Positions 17,058-26,249 of a DNA stretch of 64,000 nt are shown in pieces; the first letter of the stretch is position 1, and every line of letters starts with the position of its first letter. Below the pieces are notes generated by a model. The model was not told the DNA's origin, ran no database searches, and worked only from the letters and a program-made list of their open reading frames with translations. The stretch comes from Streptomyces minutiscleroticus (lineage in GTDB: Bacteria > Actinomycetota > Actinomycetes > Streptomycetales > Streptomycetaceae): assembly GCF_014650875.1 (NCBI RefSeq), contig NZ_BMVU01000011.1, positions 108,139-172,138 on the forward strand, written 5' to 3'. The position numbers and the translations under genes are program-made.

Positions 17058-19331
17058 TCACGGGGTGAGCTCCCACCGCTCGATGTAGCCGGTGTCGATC
17101 GCGGCGCGGTCCTGCACCCGCAGCCTCCAGGTGCCGTCGACCGGCTGGGCCGAGGCGTCGACGGTGAAGGTCTGGTCGACGTTGTCGGCGGTGCCGCCAC
17201 TGCGGTTCAGCAGGGAGTACACGGTGCCGTCCGGGCCGACGAGGTCGACCGTCAGGTCGCCGCGGTAGGTGTGGACGATCTTCACGTACACCTTGGTCGC
17301 CGCCGAGGCGTTGCCGGTCCGGCCGCCGATGGTGAGGGGGGACTCGACCGCGGCGCCGGCGTCCGGGATGTCGACGCGGGCCGTGCTGTCGTAGATCAGC
17401 GAGACCGTCCAGGTGAAGCTCGTGGAACTGGTGGCACCGGTGCTGTCGGTGACCGTGAGCGTCACCTCGCCGGTGCCGGTGCCGGTCGGGACGCCGGAGA
17501 TCAGGCCCGTGTCGCTCAGGGCCAGCCCGGCGGGCAGGCCGGCGGCCTCGTACGTCAGCGAGGCGCCCGCGTTGGTGGTGTAGGCGTCCGTCTGCAGGGA
17601 CACCTCCTGGCCGACCCCGCTGACCTGGTCGGCGACCGGCGCCACGTTGACGCCCAGGGCGATCCGGTCGCCGACGTCGACCGCCGCCCAGGCGGCCGCG
17701 ACCGCCAGGTACGTCTCGCTGTACGTGCCGAACAGGTCGGCCGCCGCCCGGAGCGTCGCGGTGCGCGCGCCCGCGTAGTTCGTGGTCGACGTCATGTACG
17801 TGGTCAGCGCCCGGTACCAGACGCGCTCGGCGTTCTCCAGGCCGATGCCGGGGACGGCCTCGCCGTCGTGGGTCGGGCTGTCGTAGGCGACGCCGTTGAC
17901 CGTCTTCGCGCCGCTGCCCTCGGCGAGCAGGTAGAAGAAGTGGTTGGCCGGACCCGAGGAGTAGTGGACGTCGACGCTGCCCAGCGAGGAGCTCCAGTAG
18001 TCGCGCGAGGCGCCGTCCCTGGAGGGCTTGTCCATGTAGCGCAGCGGGGTGCCGTCGCCGTTGATGTCGATCCTCTCGCCGACCATGTAGTCGGGGACGT
18101 CCGACTCCAGGTCCGCGTGGAACTCCACGGCCGCGGCGAAGATGTCGGAGGTCGCCTCGTTCAGGCCGCCGGACTCGCCGGAGTACGTGAGGTTCGCGGT
18201 GGCGCTGGTGACGCCGTGGCTCATCTCGTGCGCGGCGACGTCCAGGGAGGTCAGCGGGTTGGCGTTGCCCGCGCCGTCCCCGTACGTCATGCAGAAGCAG
18301 CTGTCGGACCAGAAGGCGTTGACGTAGTTGTTGCCGTAGTGGGCGCGGCTGTAGGCGGCGACGCCGTCGTTGCGGATGCCGTTGCGGCCGAAGACGTCCT
18401 TGTAGTAGTCCCAGGTGGCCGCGGCGCCGAAGGCGACGTCCACGCCGGCGGTCTGCCGGTCGCTCTGGGTCCCGTTCCCCCAGACATCGTTGTCATCGGT
18501 GTAGAGGGTGCCCGTGCCCGACGTCCCCTGTTTGAGGTCGTAGGTCCGGTGCCCCGCCCGGGCGGGGTCGACCAGCTGGTACGTGGAGCCGGAGAGCGTG
18601 GTGTCCAGCGGCACCGTGCCGCTGAACTGCCCCGTGCCGGTCCCGGTGCGCACGTCCTCGTACTGGAAGACGGCCTTGCCGGAGGTCGCGTCGGTGATGA
18701 CGTGCAGCTCGCTCGGGGTGCCGTCGTGCTGCAGGCCCTCGACCACCGCCTCCCAGGCCAGCACGGGCTTCTCGCCGGCGGCCCAGACGACCAGGCGCGG
18801 GGTGCCGTCCAGGCCGGGCTTCGCGGACTCGGCCCCCTCCGCGGCGGCCAGCGCCCTGCTCCCGGCCGTGGCGGAGGCGATCTTCGGAGTGGTGCTCGTC
18901 ACCTTCACGGTGGCCTCGGTGGCCTTCGACAGTGTGGTCCGGCCGCCCTTGGTGTGGACGACGAGGTCACCGCCGAGCACGGGCAGTCCGGCGTAGGTGC
19001 GCTCGTAGCGGGTGTGCGTGGTTCCGTCGGCGTCCTTGGCGACGTCCTTGACGAGCAGTTTCTCCTTCGGGCCCAGGCCCAGCGCCTCGGCCGTGCCGCC
19101 GGCCCCGGCGGTCGCGCTCCTCAGGAGGGCGGCGCGCTGCGCGGCGGACAGCTTCACCGGGGCCGCGCCGGCCCGGGGCTTCGCGACGGCCTTCGAGGGG
19201 CCGCGGTCGCCGGCCGGGTCGGCCGCCGCCGCGCCGGCCTGGAAGCCGGCGGCGAGCAGGGCGCCCGCGGTGGTCAGGGCCAGGGCCGCGGTGCGTCTGC
19301 GGCGGTGCGCGGTACGGGAGGACCGTGTCAC
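17058..19331 (-). CDS. Secreted M4-family (thermolysin-like) metalloprotease with P-domain
   Basis: Preproprotein of 757 aa. An Arg-rich N-region and hydrophobic core (RTAALALTTAGALLAAGF) form a signal peptide likely cleaved after AGAAAA near residue 42. An FTP/PepSY-type propeptide spans about 60-195. The catalytic domain follows with the zinc motif HEMSH at residues 368-372 and the third ligand in GGLNEATSD downstream. An Ig-like region (about 550-640, VAPVADQVSGVGQEVSL) and a C-terminal P/homoB domain (IPDAGAAVESPLTIGGRTG to IERWELTP) end the protein. The GTG start (19329-19331) has AAGGAG 7 nt upstream. It is probably an extracellular neutral protease for protein feeding during development. 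Confidence 0.92.
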   Translation of the reverse strand: MTRSSRTAHRRRRTAALALTTAGALLAAGFQAGAAAADPAGDRGPSKAVAKPRAGAAPVKLSAAQRAALLRSATAGAGGTAEALGLGPKEKLLVKDVAKDADGTTHTRYERTYAGLPVLGGDLVVHTKGGRTTLSKATEATVKVTSTTPKIASATAGSRALAAAEGAESAKPGLDGTPRLVVWAAGEKPVLAWEAVVEGLQHDGTPSELHVITDATSGKAVFQYEDVRTGTGTGQFSGTVPLDTTLSGSTYQLVDPARAGHRTYDLKQGTSGTGTLYTDDNDVWGNGTQSDRQTAGVDVAFGAAATWDYYKDVFGRNGIRNDGVAAYSRAHYGNNYVNAFWSDSCFCMTYGDGAGNANPLTSLDVAAHEMSHGVTSATANLTYSGESGGLNEATSDIFAAAVEFHADLESDVPDYMVGERIDINGDGTPLRYMDKPSRDGASRDYWSSSLGSVDVHYSSGPANHFFYLLAEGSGAKTVNGVAYDSPTHDGEAVPGIGLENAERVWYRALTTYMTSTTNYAGARTATLRAAADLFGTYSETYLAVAAAWAAVDVGDRIALGVNVAPVADQVSGVGQEVSLQTDAYTTNAGASLTYEAAGLPAGLALSDTGLISGVPTGTGTGEVTLTVTDSTGATSSTSFTWTVSLIYDSTARVDIPDAGAAVESPLTIGGRTGNASAATKVYVKIVHTYRGDLTVDLVGPDGTVYSLLNRSGGTADNVDQTFTVDASAQPVDGTWRLRVQDRAAIDTGYIERWELTP

Positions 19332-19530
19332 GTGCTTCTCCTTCGGGCAGGCCGGCCGGATGGGCCGGGGGGAGACGCCGACGAGGTGTGCCGTCGGCAA
19401 GGTGGGTTCGTCGTCGAACCGGAGACGCGCTGCGCGGGCGGGGCCTGCGTGCGGGTGGGGCGTGCCGGCACCGGCAGCGGGAGTGAGGGGGAGAGAAGGT
19501 GGGGGAGAGAAGTGGGCGATGTGAACGCCC

Positions 19531-19567
19531 GTGCCACAGGGTGGCACCGCCGCTTGTCATTTGTCAT
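19531..19567. promoter_or_regulatory. Dyad and direct repeat upstream of the metalloprotease
   Basis: GTGCCAC-AGG-GTGGCAC (19531-19547) is a perfect 7-bp dyad. Next to it TTGTCAT occurs twice in tandem (19554-19560, 19561-19567), which reads ATGACAAATGACAA in the protease direction. They lie about 200 bp before the protease start, where an operator could be expected. The rest of the gap (19332-19976, 645 bp, to the FAD oxidase) is GC-rich with scattered GGTCCGGA strings and no supported gene. Confidence 0.45.
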
Positions 19568-19976
19568 GGATTTGCCAAGAGAACGGCCGGAAATGGTCTC
19601 GGCCAACTGCGGGTTCACGGGCGACGGACAGTTTTCGGTCGCTTCACCGTGTGGACGTGTGCGGGACGCGAAGGGGTCGTTCGGTGGTCACCGCGCCGGA
19701 AGGGGCGTCGGTCCCGGGAAGTGTGGACTTGGTGGTTCGCGGTGCGGTGCGGGGCGCCCGGCCGGGGCGGGGTGCCTGTCCGGGGAGGGGCAGGGCGTCG
19801 GTCCGGACGGGGTCGGGATCGGTCCGGAGGTGAGGTTCCGGACCCCGGAGCGCCGGGTAGGGCGACGGTGCGGGCGCGCGGGGCGTACCGCGCATCCTGC
19901 GCGTCCGCTCCTCCGTCCCGCCCGGGGTGTCCGCATGGTGGACGGTTAGTCTCAGAGGGGAAGAAGGAGGGACGCC

Positions 19977-21416
19977 ATCACCACCGCAGCCGAGACCCGG
20001 GAAGCCCTGGCCGCAGCGCTTCCGGACAGCACACTGATCACCGATCCCGACGTTCTGGCCGCCCTCGGCGCCGACGACGCCGAGTGGGCCCCGGCGGGCC
20101 GCGCGCTCGCCGCGCTGCGGGCCACGTCCACCGAGGAGGTGCAGGCCGCCGTCCGCGCGTGCGCCGCGCTCGGCGTCCCCGTGGTGCCCCGCGGCGCCGG
20201 AACCGGCCTGTCCGGCGGCGCCAACGCCACCGACGGCTGCCTCGTCCTGGACCTCTCCCGGATGAACCGCATCCTGGAGATCGACACCGAGAACCTGCTC
20301 GCCGTCGTCCAGCCCGGCGTGGTCAACAACGACCTCAAGGCCGCCGTCGCCGAGCACGGCCTGTGGTACCCGCCGGACCCGGCCAGCGCCCCCTGGTCGA
20401 CCATCGGCGGCAACGTGTCGACGAACGCGGGCGGCCTGTGCTGCCTGAAGTACGGCGTCACCCGCGACTACGTCCTCGGCCTGGAGATCGTGATGGGCGG
20501 CCCCGCGGGCCCGTACGGCACGGCCGTGCGGGTCGGCCGGCGGACCACCAAGGGGGTCAGCGGCTACGACCTGACGGGCCTGGTGGTCGGCTCCGAGGGC
20601 ACCTTCGGCGTGGTCACCGAGATCACCCTGAGACTGCGCCCCGCCCCGCGCACCGCGCCGCACACGGTCGTCGGCGCCTTCGACGGCCTCGTGGCCGCCG
20701 GCGAGGCCGTCGCCCTGTGCACCCGGCGCGGCCTGACCCCCGTCGCCCTGGAACTGCTCGACCGCGCCTGCCTGGAGGCGGTGGAGGACTGGAAGCACCT
20801 CGGCATCGAGGCCGGCACCGCCGCGCTGCTCCTGGCGCGTGTGGACGCGCCGGGCCGGGCGGGGGAGGACGAGGCCGCCGCGGTGGCCGAGGCGTTCACC
20901 GAGGCCGGCGCGGTGTGGACGGAGCGGTCCACCGACGCGGCCGAGGCGGAGGCGCTGTTCGAGGCGCGGCGCCTCGCCTACCCGGCGCTGGAGCGGCTCG
21001 GCCCGGTGCTGACCGAGGACGTGTGCGTCCCGCGCTCGGCGGTGCCCGCGATGCTCGCCCGCACCGAGGAGATCGGCCGGCGGCACGGTGTGCGGATCGC
21101 CACCATCGCGCACGCCGGCGACGGCAACCTCCACCCGCTGCTGATCACGCCGCCCGGCGACGAGGAGGCGCGCGAGGCCGCCCAGGCCGCCTTCGAGGAG
21201 CTGCTCGTGGAGGCCGTCGCCCTGGGCGGCACGGTGACCGGAGAGCACGGCGTCGGCCTGCTCAAGCGCGCGGGCATGGAGCGCGAGCTGGGCCCCGCCG
21301 TCTGCGCGGTGCAGCGCGCCGTCAAGGAGACCCTCGACCCGCTCGGTCTCTTCAACCCGGGCAAGGTCGTGGGGGAGCGGGCCGGCGGGGCCGGCGCGGA
21401 CGTCGCCCGGGTGTGA
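19977..21416 (+). CDS. FAD-linked oxidase, GlcD-like, with apparent ATC start
   Basis: FAD-binding PCMH-type oxidase of 479 aa in the glycolate oxidase subunit GlcD/lactate dehydrogenase group. PCMH flavin segments are VPVVPRGAGTGLSGGANATDG (near residue 65), WSTIGGNVSTNAGGLCCLKYGVTRDYVLGL (near 140) and GYDLTGLVVGSEGTFGVVTEITL (near 195). The C-terminal domain ends with IATIAHAGDGNLHP and TVTGEHGVGLLKR. The substrate is likely a 2-hydroxy acid. Start problem: the only in-frame ATG/GTG/TTG after the stop at 19947 is GTG 20139, which would delete about 54 residues. A perfect AAGGAGG (19964-19970) lies 6 nt before ATC at 19977, where the homologous reading begins. Confidence 0.82.
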   Translation: MTTAAETREALAAALPDSTLITDPDVLAALGADDAEWAPAGRALAALRATSTEEVQAAVRACAALGVPVVPRGAGTGLSGGANATDGCLVLDLSRMNRILEIDTENLLAVVQPGVVNNDLKAAVAEHGLWYPPDPASAPWSTIGGNVSTNAGGLCCLKYGVTRDYVLGLEIVMGGPAGPYGTAVRVGRRTTKGVSGYDLTGLVVGSEGTFGVVTEITLRLRPAPRTAPHTVVGAFDGLVAAGEAVALCTRRGLTPVALELLDRACLEAVEDWKHLGIEAGTAALLLARVDAPGRAGEDEAAAVAEAFTEAGAVWTERSTDAAEAEALFEARRLAYPALERLGPVLTEDVCVPRSAVPAMLARTEEIGRRHGVRIATIAHAGDGNLHPLLITPPGDEEAREAAQAAFEELLVEAVALGGTVTGEHGVGLLKRAGMERELGPAVCAVQRAVKETLDPLGLFNPGKVVGERAGGAGADVARV

Positions 21417-21422
21417 CACGGC

Positions 21423-21460
21423 GGGCCCGCCGCCCCGGTACGGTCCCGGGCGGCGGGCCC
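21423..21460. terminator. Bidirectional hairpin between FAD oxidase and SDR genes
   Basis: GGGCCCGCCGCCC (21423-21435) pairs perfectly with GGGCGGCGGGCCC (21448-21460) around a 12-nt loop. It lies between two convergent genes (stops at 21416 and 21477). Confidence 0.8.
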
Positions 21461-21476
21461 TCGTGCGCGGCCGCCG

Positions 21477-22292
21477 TCAGGGGCGGCGCCAGCTGTCGTC
21501 CTTCAGGTGGGAACCGGCCATCGGGCCCATCCGCAGCATGCCGCCGTCGACCGCCCACGACGCGCCGGTGACGTACGAGGCGTCGGGGCCCGCGAGGAAG
21601 GCGATCACCGCGGCGACCTCCCGCGCGTCACCGGGCCGCCGCAGCGGGACGCCCTGGCGGACCTTGTCCGCGTCCGTCACGTCCTCGTCCTCCTGGCCGG
21701 TCATCGGCGTGGCGATCTCACCGGGGGCGACGGCGTTGACCGTGATGCCGTGCTCCGCCAGCTCCAGCGCCATGACCTGCGTCAGCAGGCCGAGGCCGCC
21801 CTTGGCGGCGCAGTAGGGGCCCGCGCCGACCCGGGGCTGGTGCTCGTGCACCGAGGTGACGTTGACGATCCGGCCGCCACCGCCCTGGCCGATCATGCGG
21901 CGCGCCGCCCGCTGCGAGCACAGGAACGGCCCGAGCAGGTCCACGTCGAGCACCTCCTGGAACTGCGCGTGCTCCAGCTCCAGGAAGGGCGTCGCCGTGC
22001 CCGTGCCCGCGTTGTTGACCAGGACGTCGATGCGCCCCAGCTCGTCGGCGAGCCGGTCGACGACGTCCGCGGCGCCGGGCAGGCGGGTGAGGTCGAGGCG
22101 GGCGACGGCGGCGCGCCTGCCGTGCCCGCGGACCTCCTCCGCGGTGGCCTCGGCGCCCTCCTTGTCGGTGTGGTAGGTGATGCCCACGTCCATGCCGGCG
22201 GCGGCCAGGCGGACGGCAGTGGCCCGGCCGATGCCGGAGTCCGAGCCGGTGACGACGGCGACGGGGGACTGGTTGCTCTCGGGGGTGGACAT
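21477..22292 (-). CDS. Short-chain dehydrogenase/reductase (SDR)
   Basis: Classical SDR of 271 aa. The cofactor loop is VVTGSDSGIGRATA (near residue 14), VNNAG is near 92, and the catalytic YxxxK is in GPYCAAKGG (near 161) preceded by the Ser of NVTSV. GITYHTDKEGA after beta-2 suggests NADP use, because no acidic residue ends beta-2. The closing TGASWAVDGGMLRMGP is SDR-typical. Start ATG 22292 with GAGGAG 4 nt upstream. The gene follows a second SDR in the same direction after 139 bp, so they may be cotranscribed. Substrate unknown. Confidence 0.85.
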   Translation of the reverse strand: MSTPESNQSPVAVVTGSDSGIGRATAVRLAAAGMDVGITYHTDKEGAEATAEEVRGHGRRAAVARLDLTRLPGAADVVDRLADELGRIDVLVNNAGTGTATPFLELEHAQFQEVLDVDLLGPFLCSQRAARRMIGQGGGGRIVNVTSVHEHQPRVGAGPYCAAKGGLGLLTQVMALELAEHGITVNAVAPGEIATPMTGQEDEDVTDADKVRQGVPLRRPGDAREVAAVIAFLAGPDASYVTGASWAVDGGMLRMGPMAGSHLKDDSWRRP

Positions 22293-22431
22293 CGCGCTCC
22301 TCGTGCTCCTCGTGGGTCGGGTGCTGCGCGGCCGGCGGCGTACGGGGCGGCCGCGCGGGGACGGGACCGTCCGGCGGCCTTCCCGGTCCCGGTGCGCCGG
22401 GAAGGGGCGCGGGGACCGGCGCACGGCCGGC

Positions 22432-23214
22432 CTACGGCCAGGAGGGCTCCTTGCGCGGGACCACGACCAGTTCGGAGACCGTGCTGGTCGACGGGACCGA
22501 CAGTGCGTACAGCACGGTGTCGGCCACGACGTCGGGGCTCTGCAGCATCGACGTGTCCGCGTCCGGGAAGCGCTCCATGATGAACGGGGTCTCCATCCCG
22601 CCGGCGATGATGCCCGTGACCCCGATCCCGGGGCAGTCGCGCTGCGCCTCCTTGAACAAGGTGTGCGTGAAGGCCCGCAGTCCCGTCTTGGCCGACGCGT
22701 ACGGACCGGCCTCGGTCCAGGTGCGGTTCGACGCGGTCGACAGGATGTTGACGATGTGGCCGCCGCCGCGCGCCACCATGCGGCGGTAGGTCTCCAGGCA
22801 CAGGTACATCGGGCCCAGCAGGTTCGTGGCGACGACCCGCGTCACCTCCTCGGCCGTCAGGTGCTCGATCGGCTTGGAGACGTCGACGGCCGCGTTGTTG
22901 ACCAGGATGTCGAGGGGCCGGTCCGCCGCCTCCAGGCCGCGGAAGACCTCCGCGACCGCGGCGGCGTCGCGCACGTCCAGCTCCACGAACCGCGCCTCGC
23001 CGCCGGACCTCCCCAGCTCCCCGCACAGCTCTCGCGCCGGCTCCTTGCGCACGTCGGCCACCAGCACCGACGCGCCCGCGCCGGCAAGGGCCCGGCAGAT
23101 GGAGGCGCCCAGGCCCCGGGCCCCGCCCGTCACCAGCGCCCGTCTGCCGCGCAGATCGACGCGGACCCCGCCGCCCGTGGCGCCCCTGCCGCTGCTGTCG
23201 TCCCTGCCGTCCAT
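22432..23214 (-). CDS. Short-chain dehydrogenase/reductase (SDR)
   Basis: Classical SDR of 260 aa: ALVTGGARGLGASIC (near residue 26), VADVRK with an acidic residue suggesting NAD use, ILVNNAAVD (near 103), and the catalytic tetrad in NILSTASNRTWTEAGPYASAKTG (near 150-172). GVTGIIAGGMETPF replaces the usual PG motif after beta-6. The ATG start at 23212-23214 has only a weak GGAAGG site about 10 nt away. It diverges from an MFS exporter gene and precedes another SDR gene. Substrate unknown. Confidence 0.83.
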   Translation of the reverse strand: MDGRDDSSGRGATGGGVRVDLRGRRALVTGGARGLGASICRALAGAGASVLVADVRKEPARELCGELGRSGGEARFVELDVRDAAAVAEVFRGLEAADRPLDILVNNAAVDVSKPIEHLTAEEVTRVVATNLLGPMYLCLETYRRMVARGGGHIVNILSTASNRTWTEAGPYASAKTGLRAFTHTLFKEAQRDCPGIGVTGIIAGGMETPFIMERFPDADTSMLQSPDVVADTVLYALSVPSTSTVSELVVVPRKEPSWP

Positions 23215-23698
23215 GCCGTCCGCCTTCCGGTGTGCCGCCGCACGGGTCCGCCGTGCGCGTGCCGAGAGAAACCGGTCCGTTCCCCACTGTGACCCCGGCG
23301 TCCCGGACCGGCACGCGGTGCTAGCCCGCCGGGCCGGTCCCGCACGCGGCACCCGGTCCGGAGGGCGCCAGTGGCGGAGGTCACTTTCCGTGGCGGCGCA
23401 CCGCCCTTCGACCGCCTCGGGCGACCACTGTGAGCAAGCACACCAGAAGTCCAAGACCGCCTGCCACAGGGGGAATTGGGAGAAGCGGGGGACTCGGGGG
23501 CCGGCGGAGTCCGCCGTACCCCGGGAACCGTCTGTCACCATGGTCCGCGGCCGTGCCCCGGAGGACCGAACCCCGAGCGGCACGCCGTCCGACCAGCACG
23601 GTGGAGCGGCCGAGCAGAGCAGCCGGCACCTTCGCGCTCCTTCCGCGTCCGCCACGTCCCGGGAGCCTTGCCTGGGCTTGTCCTGCGAGTACGTCACT
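23215..23698. other. Intergenic region between divergent SDR and MFS genes
   Basis: In these 484 bp I see no gene with plausible protein sequence. The stretch about 23400-23540 is less GC-rich than its surroundings and contains CACTGTGAGCAAGCACACCAG, so it may hold the promoters, but I cannot assign -35/-10 elements with confidence. Confidence 0.5.
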
Positions 23699-25036
23699 GT
23701 GTCCACTGTCCCCGCCGACGCCGCGCCGCGTCCCGCCCGGGCCTCCGCCGACCGTTCGCCCTGGCGGGCCCTCAAGTACCCCAGCATGCGCTGGTGGTCG
23801 GTCGCCCACTTCGTCTCGGGCGCCGGCACCTGGATGCAGCTCACGGTGCAGAACCTGCTCGTGCTGCAGATCACCGGTTCCGCCGCGGCCACCGGTCTGT
23901 CCCTGTCGGTCCAGGCGGCCCCCGGCCTGCTGATGGGCCTCGCGGGCGGCGCGGTCGTCGACCGCTGGCCCCGCAAGCTGACCGCCGCGGCCAGCCAGGC
24001 GCTGCTCGGCGTCGTGGCCTTCGTGACCGCCGCCCTGGTGGCGACCGACTCGATGGGCCTCGGGACGCTGATGGCCCTGGCCGCCGTCACCGGTCTGATC
24101 GCCACCGTCGACGGTCCCGCCTGCTCCCTGCTCGGCAACGACCTCGTACGCGCCGAGGACCTGCCCTCCGCGATCGGCCTCGGCTCCCTGGTCCACAACG
24201 CCGGACGGCTCGCGGGCACCGCGCTGGCCGGCGTGACGGTCGCCTTCGTCGGCACGGCCGCCGCCTACGCCGCCAACGGCGTGTCGTTCCTCTTCGTCGC
24301 CGCGGTGATCCCCTTCCTGAGGCTCCTGCGCCGCGACGGCGGCACGCCCGCCGCCCGCGCGACGGCCGCCGCCGAGGGCGACGACATGACCGTACGGGCG
24401 GGCCTCGCCTACTTCGCCCGCCGCCCGCGCCTGCTCGCGCTCGCCGGGATCACCGGTGTCAGCGCCGTCTTCGGCCGCAACTACGGACTCACCCTGGCCG
24501 TGCTCGTCACCGGGCCGCTCGCGGCCGGCGCCGGGGCGTTCGGCACGGTCTCCACGGTGCTCGCCGCCGGCGGCATCCTCGGCGCGGTGCTGGGCGCGCG
24601 GCTGCGCAGGCCGTCGGTGCGCACGGTCGGGACGCTGGCCGCCGCCGGCGGCCTGCTGCAGGTCGCGGCCGCGCTGTCGCCCTCGCTCGCCGTCCTGCTG
24701 GTCCTGGTGCTGCCCATGGCCGTGGTCGAGTCGGTGTCCGACACCGCCGGCACCACCGTGCTGCAGACGGACCCGCCCGCCCACCTGCGCGGCCGCGTGC
24801 TCGGCGTGTGGAACACCATCAGCACGGGGTGGGGTCTCGCGGGACCGCCCGCGCTCGGCCTGCTCATGGAGCTGGCGGGCGCGCGCGGTGCCCTCGCGGC
24901 GGGCGGCCTGCTGATCGCCGGCGCGGTCGCGGCGGGGTACGCGCTCCGCGGCCGCCGGACCCCGGCCGCCGTCCTGCTGGGCGACGACCCGGCCGCCTCG
25001 CCGGCCGCCCGGCCGTCCCTGACCACGGCGGCCTGA
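23699..25036 (+). CDS. MFS exporter (DHA3/EntS-like)
   Basis: Protein of 445 aa with about 12 membrane segments. The order GTWMQLTVQNLLVLQITGSAAATGLSLSVQ (TM1-2), GLAGGAVVDRWPRKLT (motif A between TM2 and TM3), DGPACSLLGNDLVRAEDLPSAIGLGSLVHN (between TM4 and TM5) and PAHLRGRVLGVWN (between TM10 and TM11) is that of the drug-exporter branch with EntS-like members. The likely start is GTG 23699. It has no clear ribosome site, so a leaderless message or the internal ATG 23786 are options. Substrate unknown. No regulator is adjacent. Confidence 0.83.
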   Translation: MSTVPADAAPRPARASADRSPWRALKYPSMRWWSVAHFVSGAGTWMQLTVQNLLVLQITGSAAATGLSLSVQAAPGLLMGLAGGAVVDRWPRKLTAAASQALLGVVAFVTAALVATDSMGLGTLMALAAVTGLIATVDGPACSLLGNDLVRAEDLPSAIGLGSLVHNAGRLAGTALAGVTVAFVGTAAAYAANGVSFLFVAAVIPFLRLLRRDGGTPAARATAAAEGDDMTVRAGLAYFARRPRLLALAGITGVSAVFGRNYGLTLAVLVTGPLAAGAGAFGTVSTVLAAGGILGAVLGARLRRPSVRTVGTLAAAGGLLQVAAALSPSLAVLLVLVLPMAVVESVSDTAGTTVLQTDPPAHLRGRVLGVWNTISTGWGLAGPPALGLLMELAGARGALAAGGLLIAGAVAAGYALRGRRTPAAVLLGDDPAASPAARPSLTTAA

Positions 25037-25100
25037 CCACCGCCGGGCCGTCTCCGGCCGCGGCCGCCCGGCCCACCCGCCTGTCCCGTCCCGAGCCCGG

Positions 25101-26249
25101 TCAGGAGGACGCGCGGGCCCATCCGTCCGGACGCCCGTCAGGGCGGGCGTCCGCCGTCCCCGCCGCCGCGTCGGGTGCCGGCAGCGAGCGCACCGCCGCC
25201 AGCACGTCGGCCACGGTGACGCGCAGCAGCCGGGCGTCGGGCACGCGGCCGTGGGCGTCCCCGGGGCGGGCCGGGCCGTCGCCCTCCTGGCCCCACAGGA
25301 CCCGGTGCCGGGGCAGGTCGGGCGGCCCCCACAGACGCGGGGCCACCGGCCCGAAGAGGACGACCGACGGGGTGCCCAGGGCGGTCGCGAGATGGGCGAG
25401 CCCGGTGTCCCCGACCACCACGCAGCGCGCCCGTGCGACGAGCGCGACGAGCCGGTCGAACGGAACGTCGCCCCGGCCGCCGACCACCGCCGCCGGCGGC
25501 AGGCCGGCCCGGGCCGCCACCGACGCGGCCAGCCGCTCCTCGCCCGCGCCCGCGGTGACCACGACCTCGTGCCCGGCCCGGCGCAGGGCCCGGGCCACCG
25601 CCGCGAACCGCTCCGCGGGCCAGCGGCGGGCGGCCGCGTCGGCGCCGGGATGCACGACGACGGCGCCCGGCGCGGGCGAGGCCGCGGCGCCCGGCGGGAT
25701 CCGCAGGTCGCCGGGGTCGGCGGCGATGCCGTACCAGTGCAGCAGCCGGCACCACCGTTCCCGTTCGTGCTCCTCCGGCCGCCACCGCGGGCCCTGGACG
25801 TCGGGCGTGCCGGGGTGCCGGTAGGCGAGGAGCGCGCGGGGCCGCAGGCGCTGCAGCAGCAGATGGCTCGACGGGCCGTTGCCGTGCAGGTCGACGGCGA
25901 GGTCGGGCACCGGCCCCGGCCAGTCGAGGGACACCGGGACCGCCCGTCCCGCGGGGGCCCGCGCGGGCAGCAGCCGGTCGACGCAGCCGGTCGACGCCGC
26001 GACCCCCGCGAACCGCTCCGGCGCGGCGAGGACGACCTCGTACCCGGGCAGGTGCCGGCGCAGCGCGCGCAGCGCGGGCACGGCCGTCAGCAGGTCGCCG
26101 AGCCCCAGCGCCCGCAGCACGAGCACCCGCGGCCGGGACCGCCGCGCCGTCCGGCCCCCGTGAGCGGCGGACGCCGTGCCGGGGAGCACGAAGTCCTCGC
26201 CGCGCGGCGCGGCGGCCCCGGCCGGCGGTACGGGTCCGGGCCGCGTCAC
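25101..26249 (-). CDS. GT9 heptosyltransferase-like glycosyltransferase
   Basis: Protein of 382 aa of the ADP-heptose:LPS heptosyltransferase family. VLVLRALGLGDLLTAVPALRAL (near residue 42) is the GT9 N-terminal signature. The C-terminal nucleotide-sugar half has AVVVHPGADAAARRWPAERFA (near 190), VVVTAGAGEE, and VVVGDTGLAHLATALGTPSVVLFGPVAPRLWGPP (near 280-313). The GTG start overlaps the hldE stop (GTGA), so this is the last gene of the glycan operon. Its presence beside GmhA and HldE implies transfer of a heptose from ADP-heptose to a surface or secreted glycan. No signal peptide or membrane segment. Confidence 0.87.
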   Translation of the reverse strand: MTRPGPVPPAGAAAPRGEDFVLPGTASAAHGGRTARRSRPRVLVLRALGLGDLLTAVPALRALRRHLPGYEVVLAAPERFAGVAASTGCVDRLLPARAPAGRAVPVSLDWPGPVPDLAVDLHGNGPSSHLLLQRLRPRALLAYRHPGTPDVQGPRWRPEEHERERWCRLLHWYGIAADPGDLRIPPGAAASPAPGAVVVHPGADAAARRWPAERFAAVARALRRAGHEVVVTAGAGEERLAASVAARAGLPPAAVVGGRGDVPFDRLVALVARARCVVVGDTGLAHLATALGTPSVVLFGPVAPRLWGPPDLPRHRVLWGQEGDGPARPGDAHGRVPDARLLRVTVADVLAAVRSLPAPDAAAGTADARPDGRPDGWARASS

